DNA of 64,000 nt from Mesostigma viride (taxonomy: Eukaryota; Streptophyta; Mesostigmatophyceae; Mesostigmatales; Mesostigmataceae). A model generated the notes under the pieces. It was not told where the DNA came from, did no database searches, and saw only the letters and a list, made by a program, of their open reading frames with translations. The position numbers were made by a program, and so were the translations under genes. The DNA lies in NCBI GenBank assembly GCA_009746045.1, contig RPFO01000090.1, positions 1,512,689 through 1,576,688 of the forward strand, written 5' to 3'. Below are positions 26,476-36,369 of the stretch, in pieces (the first letter of the stretch is position 1; the number at the start of each line of letters is the position of its first letter).

Positions 26476-26511
26476 CTTTTTAACAGAGCTTGTAATACGA
26501 GTTGTAATACG

Positions 26512-27117
26512 AGTTGTGAGTGAGAGAACGCCACGAATTCCGCCATGGTTCTTGCAGGAAGTTGCCTTTATTAATAACAAGGAAACACAGACGTAAGTCA
26601 CGTCACTTCCAAGACTGCACGCAGCACAGGCGACAGGGTCGCCGTGCTCAGAGAACGTGCACGCAAGAACTAGCGTCCCGGTGTGACCAAGTCACTCATA
26701 TAGCTTGCTAGGGACGCGTCCAAGTATTCAGCTGCACTGTCACAGCTGAACTGTCAATCAATTGATTACACAGACTCTGGCACGCCTTTGGCGCGCAGAT
26801 CTATCAATTGTCCATACGGCTAGTCCTGTGGACCTATCCGTACACTAGTCAGCATCAATTGTCTCATAGGTCCTGGCGCGCTACAGCACGCCTACCTATC
26901 AATTGACTATCAAGTCCTGTACAAGTCCTGCGGACTATCAAAGTGACACTTGTACATCCTGTGTCCGTACGCGCCCACAGTGGCGCGCCGGGTACTGTCG
27001 GCACAGCCTAGGAAACGTCATAACTTTTACGTCCCGTAACCAAATGAGGCGTTCAAGGTGCCGTTGGAAAGAGCGTAACAATCTCTATCCATCTAACGTA
27101 AATCCTTTACGTTAACT
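26512..27117 (-). repeat. 5' LTR of the Copia element
   Basis: This 606-bp copy begins AGTTGTGAGTGAG and ends TTTACGTTAACT on the plus strand. The bases inward of it (minus strand CGTATTACAACTCG) show no standard TGG-type primer site, so priming may use another tRNA or an internal tRNA segment. Confidence 0.92.
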
Positions 27118-27122
27118 CTTCC

Positions 27123-27871
27123 GAACGTGAAATCAATTTTAAATCAATTCAACAGAGCTCTTGAGGTCACTACATTATATGGCAGTCTCCTTGTTATGAC
27201 TGAATTGAATTGAATTCGTGTGCCATGAAGATCGACGCTGATTGTAACAGTGGTTTTCCATTTATTAGATAGACACTGTTACAGATCCAATTTGTTTAAG
27301 TCACGTGGCTGTCTAGCACCTGTGTGCTACACGTGTTAACTTTGTATTTTGCGCCTGTCCTTGCGAACCCGCGGCTTAAGTTCGACAATTACTTACGGGT
27401 CGCTGACATGGACCAGAGGCCACGTACGTGAGAGGAAATTATTCATAGCTGACCTGCATGGTTACGTGACAGGACTTTTGGATGTGACCGGACCTTTATG
27501 AGTCTATGAATAATGTGTACGGACAAATCTGGTAGGATCCTAGTCCAGGACTGCCGAGGAATATACCTTAATTTAATCGATAGGTCTAAGTATAGCAATT
27601 ATCTAGAGTGGTCCTGGACCGGGTCCTGGACGCTGATTGGTCCATTTCAATCCATTTGGGGCATTACGTACCCCTGCGACGCTTGTTCTGATTGGTCTGA
27701 GTGGCCTGATTTGGCTGCAAGAGCTTTACGAGTGAGCCCGCTGCATGGTATGTTTAAGAGGATGGACAAGACGTCTGCCTCCTCCAATGATGACATCCAA
27801 TGATGAAATCCAATGTGAAAGTTACGACAATTCTACTCCAGGAGCTATAGTATAGGCCATGCAGACAGAAT
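27123..27871. other. intergenic spacer, no gene seen
   Basis: Sequence between the Copia element and the nested composite. A frame at 27513-27803 has no recognisable content. Confidence 0.4.
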
Positions 27872-28282
27872 TAATTAATTAATCATTAATCAAACACGTG
27901 CTCCCGTTGGGGAGTCACGGAGCACCGAAGTGCTTTTAATCCCTGTGTGTGCACAACAGGAGAAAGGGCAGAGACCCCCAGTCTCCTTCATGCCTACTAA
28001 GGCATGCCACAGCTGCATTCGGGCACGCTAGCTAAACGGACACGCTAACGATCCGGCAATCTGTGGGTGCAATAAGACCCATGTGGGCATGGCATAACAG
28101 CAGATCTACAAACAGCTATCTACAACCAGGTAGACGAGCCACGAGCCACGAGGTAGCCATGGCTGACGGCGGAGCTCATAACTTTCACGTTTGAGCACCG
28201 AATTCAGTCGTGAATATCACAATCGCTTCGTCTTTCTAAGACGCACGTGCTGATATAATTTTCCGACGCTATTACGCAATAT

Positions 28283-29382
28283 ATGGCGAACAAACGCGCC
28301 TCGACGCGCAACGCAGCCTGGCGGCTGCGCTTGGTAATGAAAATACGTCTGCAGCTTCGGCTGCAGCTTCACCCTCAGGTCCGGCAGGCAGCGGTGACAC
28401 TAGTCGCGCACTGGTGGTCGTCCCGCCCCCTCCCGGGCTCCCTGCCTCGCCTTCACTCTTCAGCCTCGCCCGAGCCCAAACGCAGCCGCCCCACCGAACC
28501 TAGCTGGTCTGATCGATGTCGACTTTGACGAGTTATTTTCCACCTTCGACGTCAACAGACCCGGCTATTTCGACAGGCCACACATCCGGATGCTGGAGCT
28601 CCTGTTTTATGGATCGTATGCCTCCGGCCCTTCTTGACCTGTGCCAGCGCCTCCAACGCCACAAATGCTTCCGCAGCCAGTCTGACGGCCAGTTTCAGCT
28701 CCGCTCAGCTGACCTGTCGATCTGGCTGGTCGCGACCGCGCCTTCAGCTTGCCGCCCTCTTTTCCATCGATCCTTCAACGCAGTTCCGCCGACCTCTGGC
28801 AACCCGTCCCCTTGACCGAATTCGCCCTCCTCCGCCTCCTCTCACAGCACGTGACGCCCCTCGCTTGCGAAATGCAAGCTTTGGGCCGTAAGCTGGCTGC
28901 TGAGCTCCCCACCATATCCCCACCGCCACCGCCACCGCCACGTCCGCCACCCTCCTCACCTCCACCCCCACCCCCCCCTCCGCCTCGATCCACCGACTCC
29001 ATCACTGCCCAGCTCCGCGACATTGACCAGCCAGAGTCTTAAGGACAATGCAATCGCCATCGAGCTAGGTCCTGCAAAACACCGCAGGCCTCACCGCCCA
29101 GGCGGTGAACGGGACATTGCCGCCAAGCCAGCCCCGGCTGGCCTGGCCGGCGATGCTCCTCGGACCCATCCCGACCTGGGCGGACATGCTTAAGCAGCAC
29201 GCCACCTCTGGACACCACCTCCGCCGTCGCAACACAGCTCCAACGGCAGACGCTTGACCTCCGCGAGGAGGCCGAGCTTGCCAAGCGCAGCCTCAACGCC
29301 ATACTCAAGAACTTCGACATGGAGGAAGGTGAGAATTCCGAGAAGCTTGCACGTGCGTTTGAGAGCAAAATCCTTGCACGCA
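28283..29382 (+). pseudogene. family I ORF1, 5' part of copy 1
   Basis: The start (MANKRASTRNAAWRL) aligns with MTSKRPLTQRSLADAL of copy 2. Multiple indels then scatter the homology over three frames, including a proline-rich stretch at 28915-28990. It ends at the CACTA insertion after a segment matching EAFKRDILAP (here ARAFESKILAR). Confidence 0.7.
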
Positions 29383-29790
29383 CACTATACTATAAACTTA
29401 CGGCCCGTACACGTATACGGGCCCCGTATACGGCCCGTAAACGTATACGGGCTCCGTATACGGTACGTAAACTTTACTTCAATATACGACAAAAAGTATA
29501 CGGGCCGTAAAGTTTACGGCCCGTATACTTTTTGTCGTATACTTTAGTAAACTTTACTTTAGTATACGAAAAAAAGTATACGGGCCGTAAAAATTACTAC
29601 CGTATACTTTTTGTCGTATACTTTAGTAAATTTTACTTTAGTATACGACAAAAAGTATACGGGCCGTAAACTTTACGGCCCGTATACTTTGTGTCGTATG
29701 CTGCAGTAAATTTACTACCGTAAACGACACAAAGTATACGGGCCGTAACATTTACGGCAAGTATACTTTGTGTCGTATGCCTTACAGGCC
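29383..29790. repeat. left subterminal palindromic array of the CACTA element
   Basis: It is made of alternating GTATACGGGCCGTAA and TTACGGCCCGTATAC words joined by CTTTTTGTCG-type spacers. Neighbouring words in opposite orientation form near-perfect hairpins. The same words fill 40450-40811. Confidence 0.9.
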
Positions 29791-30014
29791 ATTTTTTACG
29801 TCCACTTGGCGTCCACTAGAATTAATGTCACGCTACGTACACGCCGCGTACACCGAACCGAGCCTAGTACGGGGCCGTAACCGAAACGGACCCCGGTTAC
29901 GGTCTTGTTGTTGTTGTTGTTGTTGTTGTGTCCCACGCCGCACATGGGCAGCAGAGAATCTATACTGGCCGATATGGTTTTGTACTTGTCCCGTTCTAGG
30001 TACGGCACAGAGCG
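29791..30014. other. CACTA interior, left of the LINE
   Basis: It contains a (GTT)n run at about 29906-29929 followed by TCCCACGCCGC and GCAGCAGAGA. These words recur at 35290-35440 on the other side of the LINE and belong to the host transposon. Confidence 0.6.
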
Positions 30015-30150
30015 GTTGCGTGTTGTTCTTTCGGGGAAATGGGTATATTTTATTAGCCAATTATGGACCAAAGAGGTGAGAGGGGAAATGAGTATCAGCG
30101 AATCCTAATGAAGGTGGGCACACACACGTGTGGCGGTGACAGGTGAAAGG

Positions 30151-33100
30151 CTAATAGGGCGCGTTATTAGACCAGGGAAGCCATTGGACCTGAGTGATGT
30201 CGCCATGAGGCATACTGGTGAATACCTGATTACGGCCCAGTAGATCATGAAAAAGCTGGAGCGGGCTGGGCTTGTCGTTATTGGGCCCTGGGTCCCACAC
30301 CCTGTGTTGTTCCTGAGCTAACAGCCAGTAGCGGCGCATAGCCGCATTCCATAGGTATATAAAGCGCCGGACTACGCCGCCGCGGGTATACTCCTCGCGG
30401 ACCTTAAAGACTGTCTCGTTGCGTATGGTCCAGATCGCGTATAGCATAGTAGTGCGTAGCCATATCCATTCTGCTTGGGAAACTGAAAGCTCGGACCCTG
30501 GTGTGCCAGCAATACCGAAAATGATGGTACGCACGCTGATTGGGAGAGTGGGTGGCGATGCCGTCCATGCGGCCCAGATGTTAATGAGCCACGTCCAAAC
30601 CCCAGGGAGATTACAGTAAAGAAACCTGTGCTCAATGGTTTCACTAGGGTGCGTGCACAGGCATGATGCATCATGACCAAAACGCTCGTGGAGCATGGCG
30701 CAGACCCCTATCGCCCTATGCATCAAAAGGTGTTGTACATCAGTGGCCCTGCGGTCCACGAGAGGGTGGTCTACCGCCAGGGTAATCATCTTAACCCAAG
30801 TGTAGCCCGGCCAATGTATTCCCCAGCGGGCTCGGCCCGGGTGGGGCTGATGGTACATATGCAACAAGATATCATAACCCCAATCTGCGGTGTACTCAAA
30901 GATACATTTGCTGGTTCTGATGTCCCCCTTGGTTAAGACCCATCCAAATTCAACCGGGTCCAGATGTAGTAGATCGAGCCGTGTGTTGCCCACGTGTAGC
31001 CATGTAATGCTCTCAACCGGGGATAATGGGTCCGGCTGGATCATGCAAGATCTTGGCACAGACCATGGGACTACGCGTATGCGGTGACACTGGGAAGCTG
31101 GCGTGTACGCATATAAGGTGGATAGTTGATACAGACACCCATTGTGGCCAGAAATAGCGTCCAGCAGTTGTAGTTGGAGCCCCTCAGGTGGCAGAACCGT
31201 CACGACTAAACCCTTGCACGCAGGCGTGACTCCGTCGGCGTAGAAGCTAACCCAGTCGCCGGTTATAATTGGCTTGCGTGGGGCAGTCATCAATGCATGC
31301 CACGCCGCTGGTATCGCACTTATAAGAGTTTGCCACGCTTGCAGGGAGGGCATGTGGGAGACCCAAGTGCTGACCTCGTCGTAGCTGAGCCGTCGGTACG
31401 CAGCGCCGTGCCCCAGGTAGAGGTCCAGCACCCTGACAATCGGCGGTGACGCGCGCAGAAAGCCATCATACGGGTTGTGTCCGTGGAGAGTGCCCAGGGG
31501 CTTGTTAGTAGCGTCTGTGATTAAGTCATTAAAAAAGAGTGGCTGCCGTGCCACCTCCTCTCTAGTAGTAGGAAAGACTAGGCGACCCGGCTTGAGCTTA
31601 TTGTAACCTGTCCATATGCGCTGCCAATACCATGGGAGTCCTTTGTACGAAATAAGGGTGCTGCCCAGTATGCCCGCCCCCAGTTGCCACGAGGTGCCAC
31701 TAGCATGGGTGGAAAGAGAGGCTAGCGTTTCACGTGCAAGCATGCAGCCAGGGTGTGTGTTAACGCCCATAAAAACGGATATCACTTGTTTAGCATACAG
31801 CGACCACAGACGCCATTGTATGTTGTGGAGCCCGAGGCCCCCGTGCACCCATGACATGAAGGACATCTCTCTGTTGATCCATCCGTGGACCGTGTGGGAG
31901 ATTAAGCCTTTCTGTTTCCAGACAAAATTGCTGCCAAGGCGTTGGATGAGCTGTGTGGTGGCATCATTGGGTGGGTGTGCTTGGCAATAATACAAGACCT
32001 TAGAGAACAACAGTTGGTTGACGATCAGGGTTCGCCCTCGTAGGCTCATGCGGTGGACGGCCCCCCAGCGCCCTGCGGTAAGGAGAACGCCTGCAAGCTT
32101 GCCCACGTGGTTGGTTTCATCATACATGAAAGAACGTTGTTCAGCCAAGCGTCCCTCGGGTGTGCAGCCGATGGGACAATTGTGCAAAAGGTGGTGATCC
32201 CCCGGCTTGACCCAGGTCACAGCCAGGTTGGGGAGGGCGTAGCGTAGGGTGTTGGTTTTGCCGATATGCAGTCCCGTGGACTTGAGCACATTGCATCGTT
32301 GTTGTGTGGCAACAGAATAGGTAGTGATATTATCCATGACAGCATGCACTTCAGGCAGAGAGATACAAACATTTGTTGTGTCATCCACATAAGCCGTTTG
32401 GAATATACCTTTACCGTTACCTGTCGGGAAGCCCCGAATGCGAGGATCGTTCTGGTGTAGCCAGTAGAGTCCTGCGTGGGCCAAGAGAAATAGAATAGGG
32501 GACATGCAATCTCCTTGTGGTAGCGATCGTGAGCTAGCGCCGGTCGCTGACTTGTGTCCGTCTATTAGTAAATACCAAGCCAGGGATTTGATCATACCCA
32601 TAATGACGGTCATGAGTTGTGGGCCAAATCCTAGTGCGGTTAGAATGTGTTCTAGGTATTCCCAGCACATACGGTCAAAGGCTTTTTCAAAATCCCAAAA
32701 CAATATGAAACCCTCTATATCGTCGCGCCAGGCTTTTTCCACAATGTCCATGATGAGGGTAATGCTGTCGTTGATGTGGAGATTGGCCCTAAAGCCCACT
32801 TGCTCCGGACCAATGAGGAAGTCTAGGACGGTGTATAAGCGTCGTTGGATTATTTTACTGATGATTTTGTACGCTACCGTAAGGAGACGGATTGGGCGGT
32901 AGTTTTTCCATAGAGTCTTGTCTCCTTTTTTGTACAGTAAGATAAGCGCAGATTCAGCCCATCTGCCGCTCACCTTACCGTGCCGCCAAATTTCAAGAAT
33001 ACATTCGTAGAAATCTATGTGTAGAAGGGACCAGAACGTTTTCCAGAATTCAATAGGCAGACCGTCGACCCCGGGGGCGCTACCGGTTTTGATGTGTTCC

Positions 33101-34557
33101 ATAGCTGTTGTGGCCTCTTCCATGGAGGGGATTTGATCGAGTTCCTGCTGTTGAGCTGGTGTAAGGCGACGGGGAATGGCATGTAGGATTTTTTGCATGG
33201 CTGCAGATGAGTCAGGATGGGGTTCGTTTAGAAAGAGAGCTGAGTAGTAACGGTGACCACTCTGTAGTATGGAGGTGATGTCTCGGTGGCTGCCGTGTTC
33301 GTCTTGGATTTCCGTGATAGAGGAGTGAGCTTTAGGGGTAGGAATCAGAGCAAAGAACTCTTTGGTCATTCTCTCTCCTACCTGGTGCCACCACAGATTT
33401 TCTGAGTCTAGTGCTAATGTGTGACGCTCGAAACGTAGTTTGTCAAGTTCGGTCTGAGCTCTTTGAAGTTTTGTTAGTTCCGATTGATACAGGGTAGGCT
33501 TCGCTTGGAGTTTATTCACTATGCGTTGGTAGTACCGATAGTCCTGTCCTTTCTGGCGGCGGATATTTTGTGAATACAGTTGGGAAAATTCTAGAATGTT
33601 AGCTAGGCCCTCCTGCATCCAGCTGCAGCAGTCTGTGTAGCTACCCTTGCTGGCTCTCCACGACTGCCAGCGTGTCATGATCTCAAGGTAGTACTTATCG
33701 TCCGCGAGTAGGTGTTTGTTTAAGCGGGGAATGCCGGGGCCCCGGGCGGAGTTGGTGTGATGGGCAAGGGTAACGATGAGTGGGTAGTGATCAGAAAAAT
33801 TAACAGAACGGTCGACCGATGCGTAGCAAACTAGGTCCGCCCATGCGGGTGTGATGTAGATTTTATCAAGACGACGAGTAGTGCGTACATTTAAACGTGT
33901 GGCCAGCCAAGTGGGCCCGTGGTCTCGTGAGCGGATGACATCCTGTAAGTTCAGGTCCATGATCTGTTTACTGAAGGCCGCTGTGCGTATAGGGGGGTGT
34001 TCATCCAGGTCTATATTGAAATCGCCCATCAACGCAATTTCGAACCCCTGTGAGATAAGGTCAGCGGCCATTTTGAAGAGGGAAGGGTAGAATGAGGCTT
34101 GATCCGTTGGCTCGGTTGGGGCATATACACTAATAATGTATCCCTTATTTCCTGCCCATGTAATGGACTGCCGCGTCCAACGGCCCTGCCATCTAGCCTC
34201 CGCTGTGTCGGTAGCTATAGCCCAGTCCTGGCATGTCAGCGTAGGGTTGGGAGGTTTACGGTATTGAATGAGGGCAGTGCCCCCTTGTGTACCGCGTGCC
34301 CATGCCCAACGGTGAACTGTCCTAGGTGCAAGTGCTCTAGCAGCTCTAAGGGCGGTGCGTGTGGCAGCTTCTTGGATTTTATGTTCCTGCAGTCCTATCC
34401 AAATTTCATGCGAGGGGCCCACGTAGCGCTCGAGCAAGTTGTGTAATGCATTTGCTAATTCTCGTGTGCGAGGTATTCGCTGTCCCTGCCCTGGTGTGTG
34501 TGACCCGTATGTGTTCAGCCCCCTGACATTCCACGATACCAGTGTTAGTTGACTCAT
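30151..34557 (-). CDS. L1-like LINE polyprotein: AP endonuclease and reverse transcriptase
   Basis: A 1,468-codon frame with no stop. It starts at MSQLTLVSWNVRGLN, which puts the endonuclease motif at its very N-terminus; a longer start at 34659 adds only leader-like sequence. The apurinic endonuclease covers about residues 5-275 (SWNVRGLN, GLQEHKI, LMGDFNIDL, RRLDKIYI, FSDHYPLIV). RT covers about 480-800 (GVDGLPIEFWK, NYRPIRLLTVAYKIISK, GFRANLHINDS, FWDFEKAFDR, LPQGDCMSPILF and the catalytic YVDDTT). The C-terminus has a zinc-binding zf-RVT-like region (CAMLHERFGHDASCLC, then HRFLYC). The enzyme nicks genomic DNA and reverse-transcribes its own RNA at the nick. No separate ORF1 is present in the element. 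Confidence 0.93.
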   Translation of the reverse strand: MSQLTLVSWNVRGLNTYGSHTPGQGQRIPRTRELANALHNLLERYVGPSHEIWIGLQEHKIQEAATRTALRAARALAPRTVHRWAWARGTQGGTALIQYRKPPNPTLTCQDWAIATDTAEARWQGRWTRQSITWAGNKGYIISVYAPTEPTDQASFYPSLFKMAADLISQGFEIALMGDFNIDLDEHPPIRTAAFSKQIMDLNLQDVIRSRDHGPTWLATRLNVRTTRRLDKIYITPAWADLVCYASVDRSVNFSDHYPLIVTLAHHTNSARGPGIPRLNKHLLADDKYYLEIMTRWQSWRASKGSYTDCCSWMQEGLANILEFSQLYSQNIRRQKGQDYRYYQRIVNKLQAKPTLYQSELTKLQRAQTELDKLRFERHTLALDSENLWWHQVGERMTKEFFALIPTPKAHSSITEIQDEHGSHRDITSILQSGHRYYSALFLNEPHPDSSAAMQKILHAIPRRLTPAQQQELDQIPSMEEATTAMEHIKTGSAPGVDGLPIEFWKTFWSLLHIDFYECILEIWRHGKVSGRWAESALILLYKKGDKTLWKNYRPIRLLTVAYKIISKIIQRRLYTVLDFLIGPEQVGFRANLHINDSITLIMDIVEKAWRDDIEGFILFWDFEKAFDRMCWEYLEHILTALGFGPQLMTVIMGMIKSLAWYLLIDGHKSATGASSRSLPQGDCMSPILFLLAHAGLYWLHQNDPRIRGFPTGNGKGIFQTAYVDDTTNVCISLPEVHAVMDNITTYSVATQQRCNVLKSTGLHIGKTNTLRYALPNLAVTWVKPGDHHLLHNCPIGCTPEGRLAEQRSFMYDETNHVGKLAGVLLTAGRWGAVHRMSLRGRTLIVNQLLFSKVLYYCQAHPPNDATTQLIQRLGSNFVWKQKGLISHTVHGWINREMSFMSWVHGGLGLHNIQWRLWSLYAKQVISVFMGVNTHPGCMLARETLASLSTHASGTSWQLGAGILGSTLISYKGLPWYWQRIWTGYNKLKPGRLVFPTTREEVARQPLFFNDLITDATNKPLGTLHGHNPYDGFLRASPPIVRVLDLYLGHGAAYRRLSYDEVSTWVSHMPSLQAWQTLISAIPAAWHALMTAPRKPIITGDWVSFYADGVTPACKGLVVTVLPPEGLQLQLLDAISGHNGCLYQLSTLYAYTPASQCHRIRVVPWSVPRSCMIQPDPLSPVESITWLHVGNTRLDLLHLDPVEFGWVLTKGDIRTSKCIFEYTADWGYDILLHMYHQPHPGRARWGIHWPGYTWVKMITLAVDHPLVDRRATDVQHLLMHRAIGVCAMLHERFGHDASCLCTHPSETIEHRFLYCNLPGVWTWLINIWAAWTASPPTLPISVRTIIFGIAGTPGSELSVSQAEWIWLRTTMLYAIWTIRNETVFKVREEYTRGGVVRRFIYLWNAAMRRYWLLAQEQHRVWDPGPNNDKPSPLQLFHDLLGRNQVFTSMPHGDITQVQWLPWSNNAPY

Positions 34558-35243
34558 GTCATTGCAGGGCTCCAGCGGACCAGGCCGGGTAGGTTCCGTG
34601 TAGGTCCCCATGGCGTGGTGAGATTGGACCTGCGAAAGGTGAAAGACACGGCACAACATGCACAGGGCGTGGGCGTGAGATAGTCATTAAAAGAGAGACC
34701 TACTGTGCAGTGTGCTGTGAGCAGAACCAAAGCGATTGGAAAGGCTGCATTACACCCACGTTTGGGTAATGGCAGCAGGTATTGAGAAAAGTCGTTATGG
34801 AGGTGTCTTGGTGATAGCGGATCACCTGGTGTGGCGATAACTATTCCATAGTCATTGCGCCTGTGAAAGGGTAACCGAGGGTACAGGAGGTCACGCTCCA
34901 AGGAGACTACTCGCCCACCCAGGTGGAGGGGCCCAGGCCTAGTCCATCCTGCCGATGGGTTTTCGAATCCGAGCCGTGGCTCACTGACCGAATGCCATAA
35001 TGGGGTAGCCGTCACGAGAAACAGTGAGGCGAGGGGCGGACTTACGAATTTCGTAAGGCCTGCTCCTTCTACCCACACGTTTCAAGTGACGGCTAGCTGT
35101 TCCGCCCCTCAGAAGAGATGGCTAGACGTACCTTTTCGTGCTGAATCCGAATCTGCCCTTTGTTTCGCGTTTAGATTACTACGTAAGGTGCTATCTCGTC
35201 CGCCGTCAGGGCCACCATAGCCAGCATCCGTTACGAATTTTCC
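34558..35243 (-). promoter_or_regulatory. 5' leader of the L1-like LINE
   Basis: This 686-nt leader presumably contains the internal promoter. A 174-codon frame at 34554-35078 overlaps it, but it has no recognisable domain and I do not call it a gene. Confidence 0.5.
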
Positions 35244-35259
35244 GTTGCGTGTTGTTCTT

Positions 35260-35440
35260 GTTCTTGTTCTTGTTCTTGTTCTTGTTCTTGTTGTTGGTTC
35301 CCACGCCGCGGAAGTTAGTTAGTTAGTTAGTTGAATCCCACGCCGCGGAAGTTGTTGTTGTTGTTGTTGTGTCCCACGCCGCGGAAGTGCAGCAGAGATT
35401 CTATATTTGCCGAGGGCCGGATAGAACGGTTGCGTGTACG
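35260..35440. repeat. interspersed microsatellites with CCCACGCCGCGGAAGT modules
   Basis: Three copies of CCCACGCCGCGGAAGT are separated by (GTTCTT)n, (GTTA)n and (GTT)n runs. The last copy continues GCAGCAGAGATTCTATAT, like 29930-29965. This is CACTA interior sequence. Confidence 0.75.
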
Positions 35441-36369
35441 GGACTGGTTTCAGGAACGCCCCCGTACCTGTGCTAGTCGAGTTTGCAGGTGGGGAGTTGT
35501 GAACCGCCGCGCCGGGCGAGAACGATTTTTCGAATTTATCAACGATCACAAGCGTCTGCCCGTGCAACGCTTGCCTCATAATTAGCCGGCCATGCCGATT
35601 TGCAGTCGCCAGCCGGTCAGTAGTGGTGAAAGAATATTTGGACTAAAAAAGAATCGCGGGCTTATTGCGCCTGAAGAAGAAGAAAGCCAAAGGCGCACTA
35701 GAACAAGCCTTTGGAGCCGCAGTTTAGCATGATTGAGTTATCATTTTTCCAGCCATCTACAGCGCTCTCTCCGATACAGCTAGCCTACCATGGCGTAGTC
35801 CTTAGCCAGCTACATCAATTTGTTCGTCTTTGTTCCTAAAGGAAATTTAAATTTCGTGACATCGTGCGCATGCGGCATTTCACGAAGCTACTGCAATCGC
35901 ATTACGCTAAACAAAGTAAGCCAATGTTCCTAATCAGCGCCCGCATATGCATGCCACGTTTAGTCGCAAGGAGTCGCATAGACTATCTGTCTCACACTTT
36001 GTTAAGCATCGCTCATTTGCTTACTGCTCCATGAGGGGAGCTGTGTACTACTGATTCTCTATCTTTTATGTATGGCAGTCGACTTAATGTCTTTTGCCAT
36101 TCTTCAGGAATCCACTCGTTCCCGTCGCTTGACAGGCTACTAAAGATGCCTTTGAGTTACGCGACATTTTCGGCCTCGTTTACTCTACACCCGGCACATC
36201 TGGGCTACTCATTATGTGCCGATGTCCACTGTAAGTTATTCAAGTTTTTTGCCTTGCATGGTTGTCAGTTTTGCTGGGCAATTTCTCCCCACCGAGATCT
36301 CTTCTTTCGCTTTGGCAACGCCATGCTATTGTATGGTATGCCTTCGTGCCATGCTAGTGGGAAGGTAGG
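35441..36369. other. CACTA interior, no gene recognised
   Basis: Mixed-composition sequence with short open frames only (for example 36068-36421 on the plus strand). None shows transposase motifs. Confidence 0.4.

Larger units (their letters stand above)
17128..27122 (-). mobile_element. Copia-type LTR retrotransposon with 5-bp target duplication
   Basis: The element proper is 17133-27117 (9,985 bp). It is bounded by LTRs of 619 and 606 bp and flanked on both sides by CTTCC (17128-17132 and 27118-27122). LTR ends read AGTTG...AACT rather than TG...CA. Genes lie on the minus strand: a 5' ORF of unknown function, Gag in two pieces, a zinc knuckle, integrase, a protease-like domain, Copia-type RT and RNase H. 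A purine-rich tract adjoins the 3' LTR. The copy is dead: a SINE splits Pol, foreign DNA splits Gag, and RNase H is frameshifted. The LTR difference of 13 bp is mainly two indels, so insertion was fairly recent. Confidence 0.9.
30031..35243 (-). mobile_element. full-length L1-like LINE with 16-bp target duplication
   Basis: It is bounded by perfect 16-bp repeats GTTGCGTGTTGTTCTT at 30015-30030 and 35244-35259, giving a 5,213-bp element. From 5' to 3' on the minus strand it has a 5' leader of about 686 nt, one intact ORF (34557-30151) and a 120-nt 3' end with AATAAA and terminus ATTTCCCCGA, without poly(A). The 95-bp insert at 23406-23500 is its 5'-truncated sibling. An intact ORF and a perfect target duplication point to recent activity. 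Confidence 0.92.

Noticed and set aside
34554-35078. 174-codon ORF upstream of the LINE polyprotein as a LINE ORF1
   Set aside because: It has no coiled coil, zinc knuckle or RRM pattern, and it overlaps the ORF start. It reads as leader sequence.
35260-35440. LTR-like direct repeats flanking the LINE (29906-29965 versus 35352-35412)
   Set aside because: The true boundaries of the LINE are the 16-bp duplications inside these blocks. The similar blocks are tandem modules of the host CACTA element.
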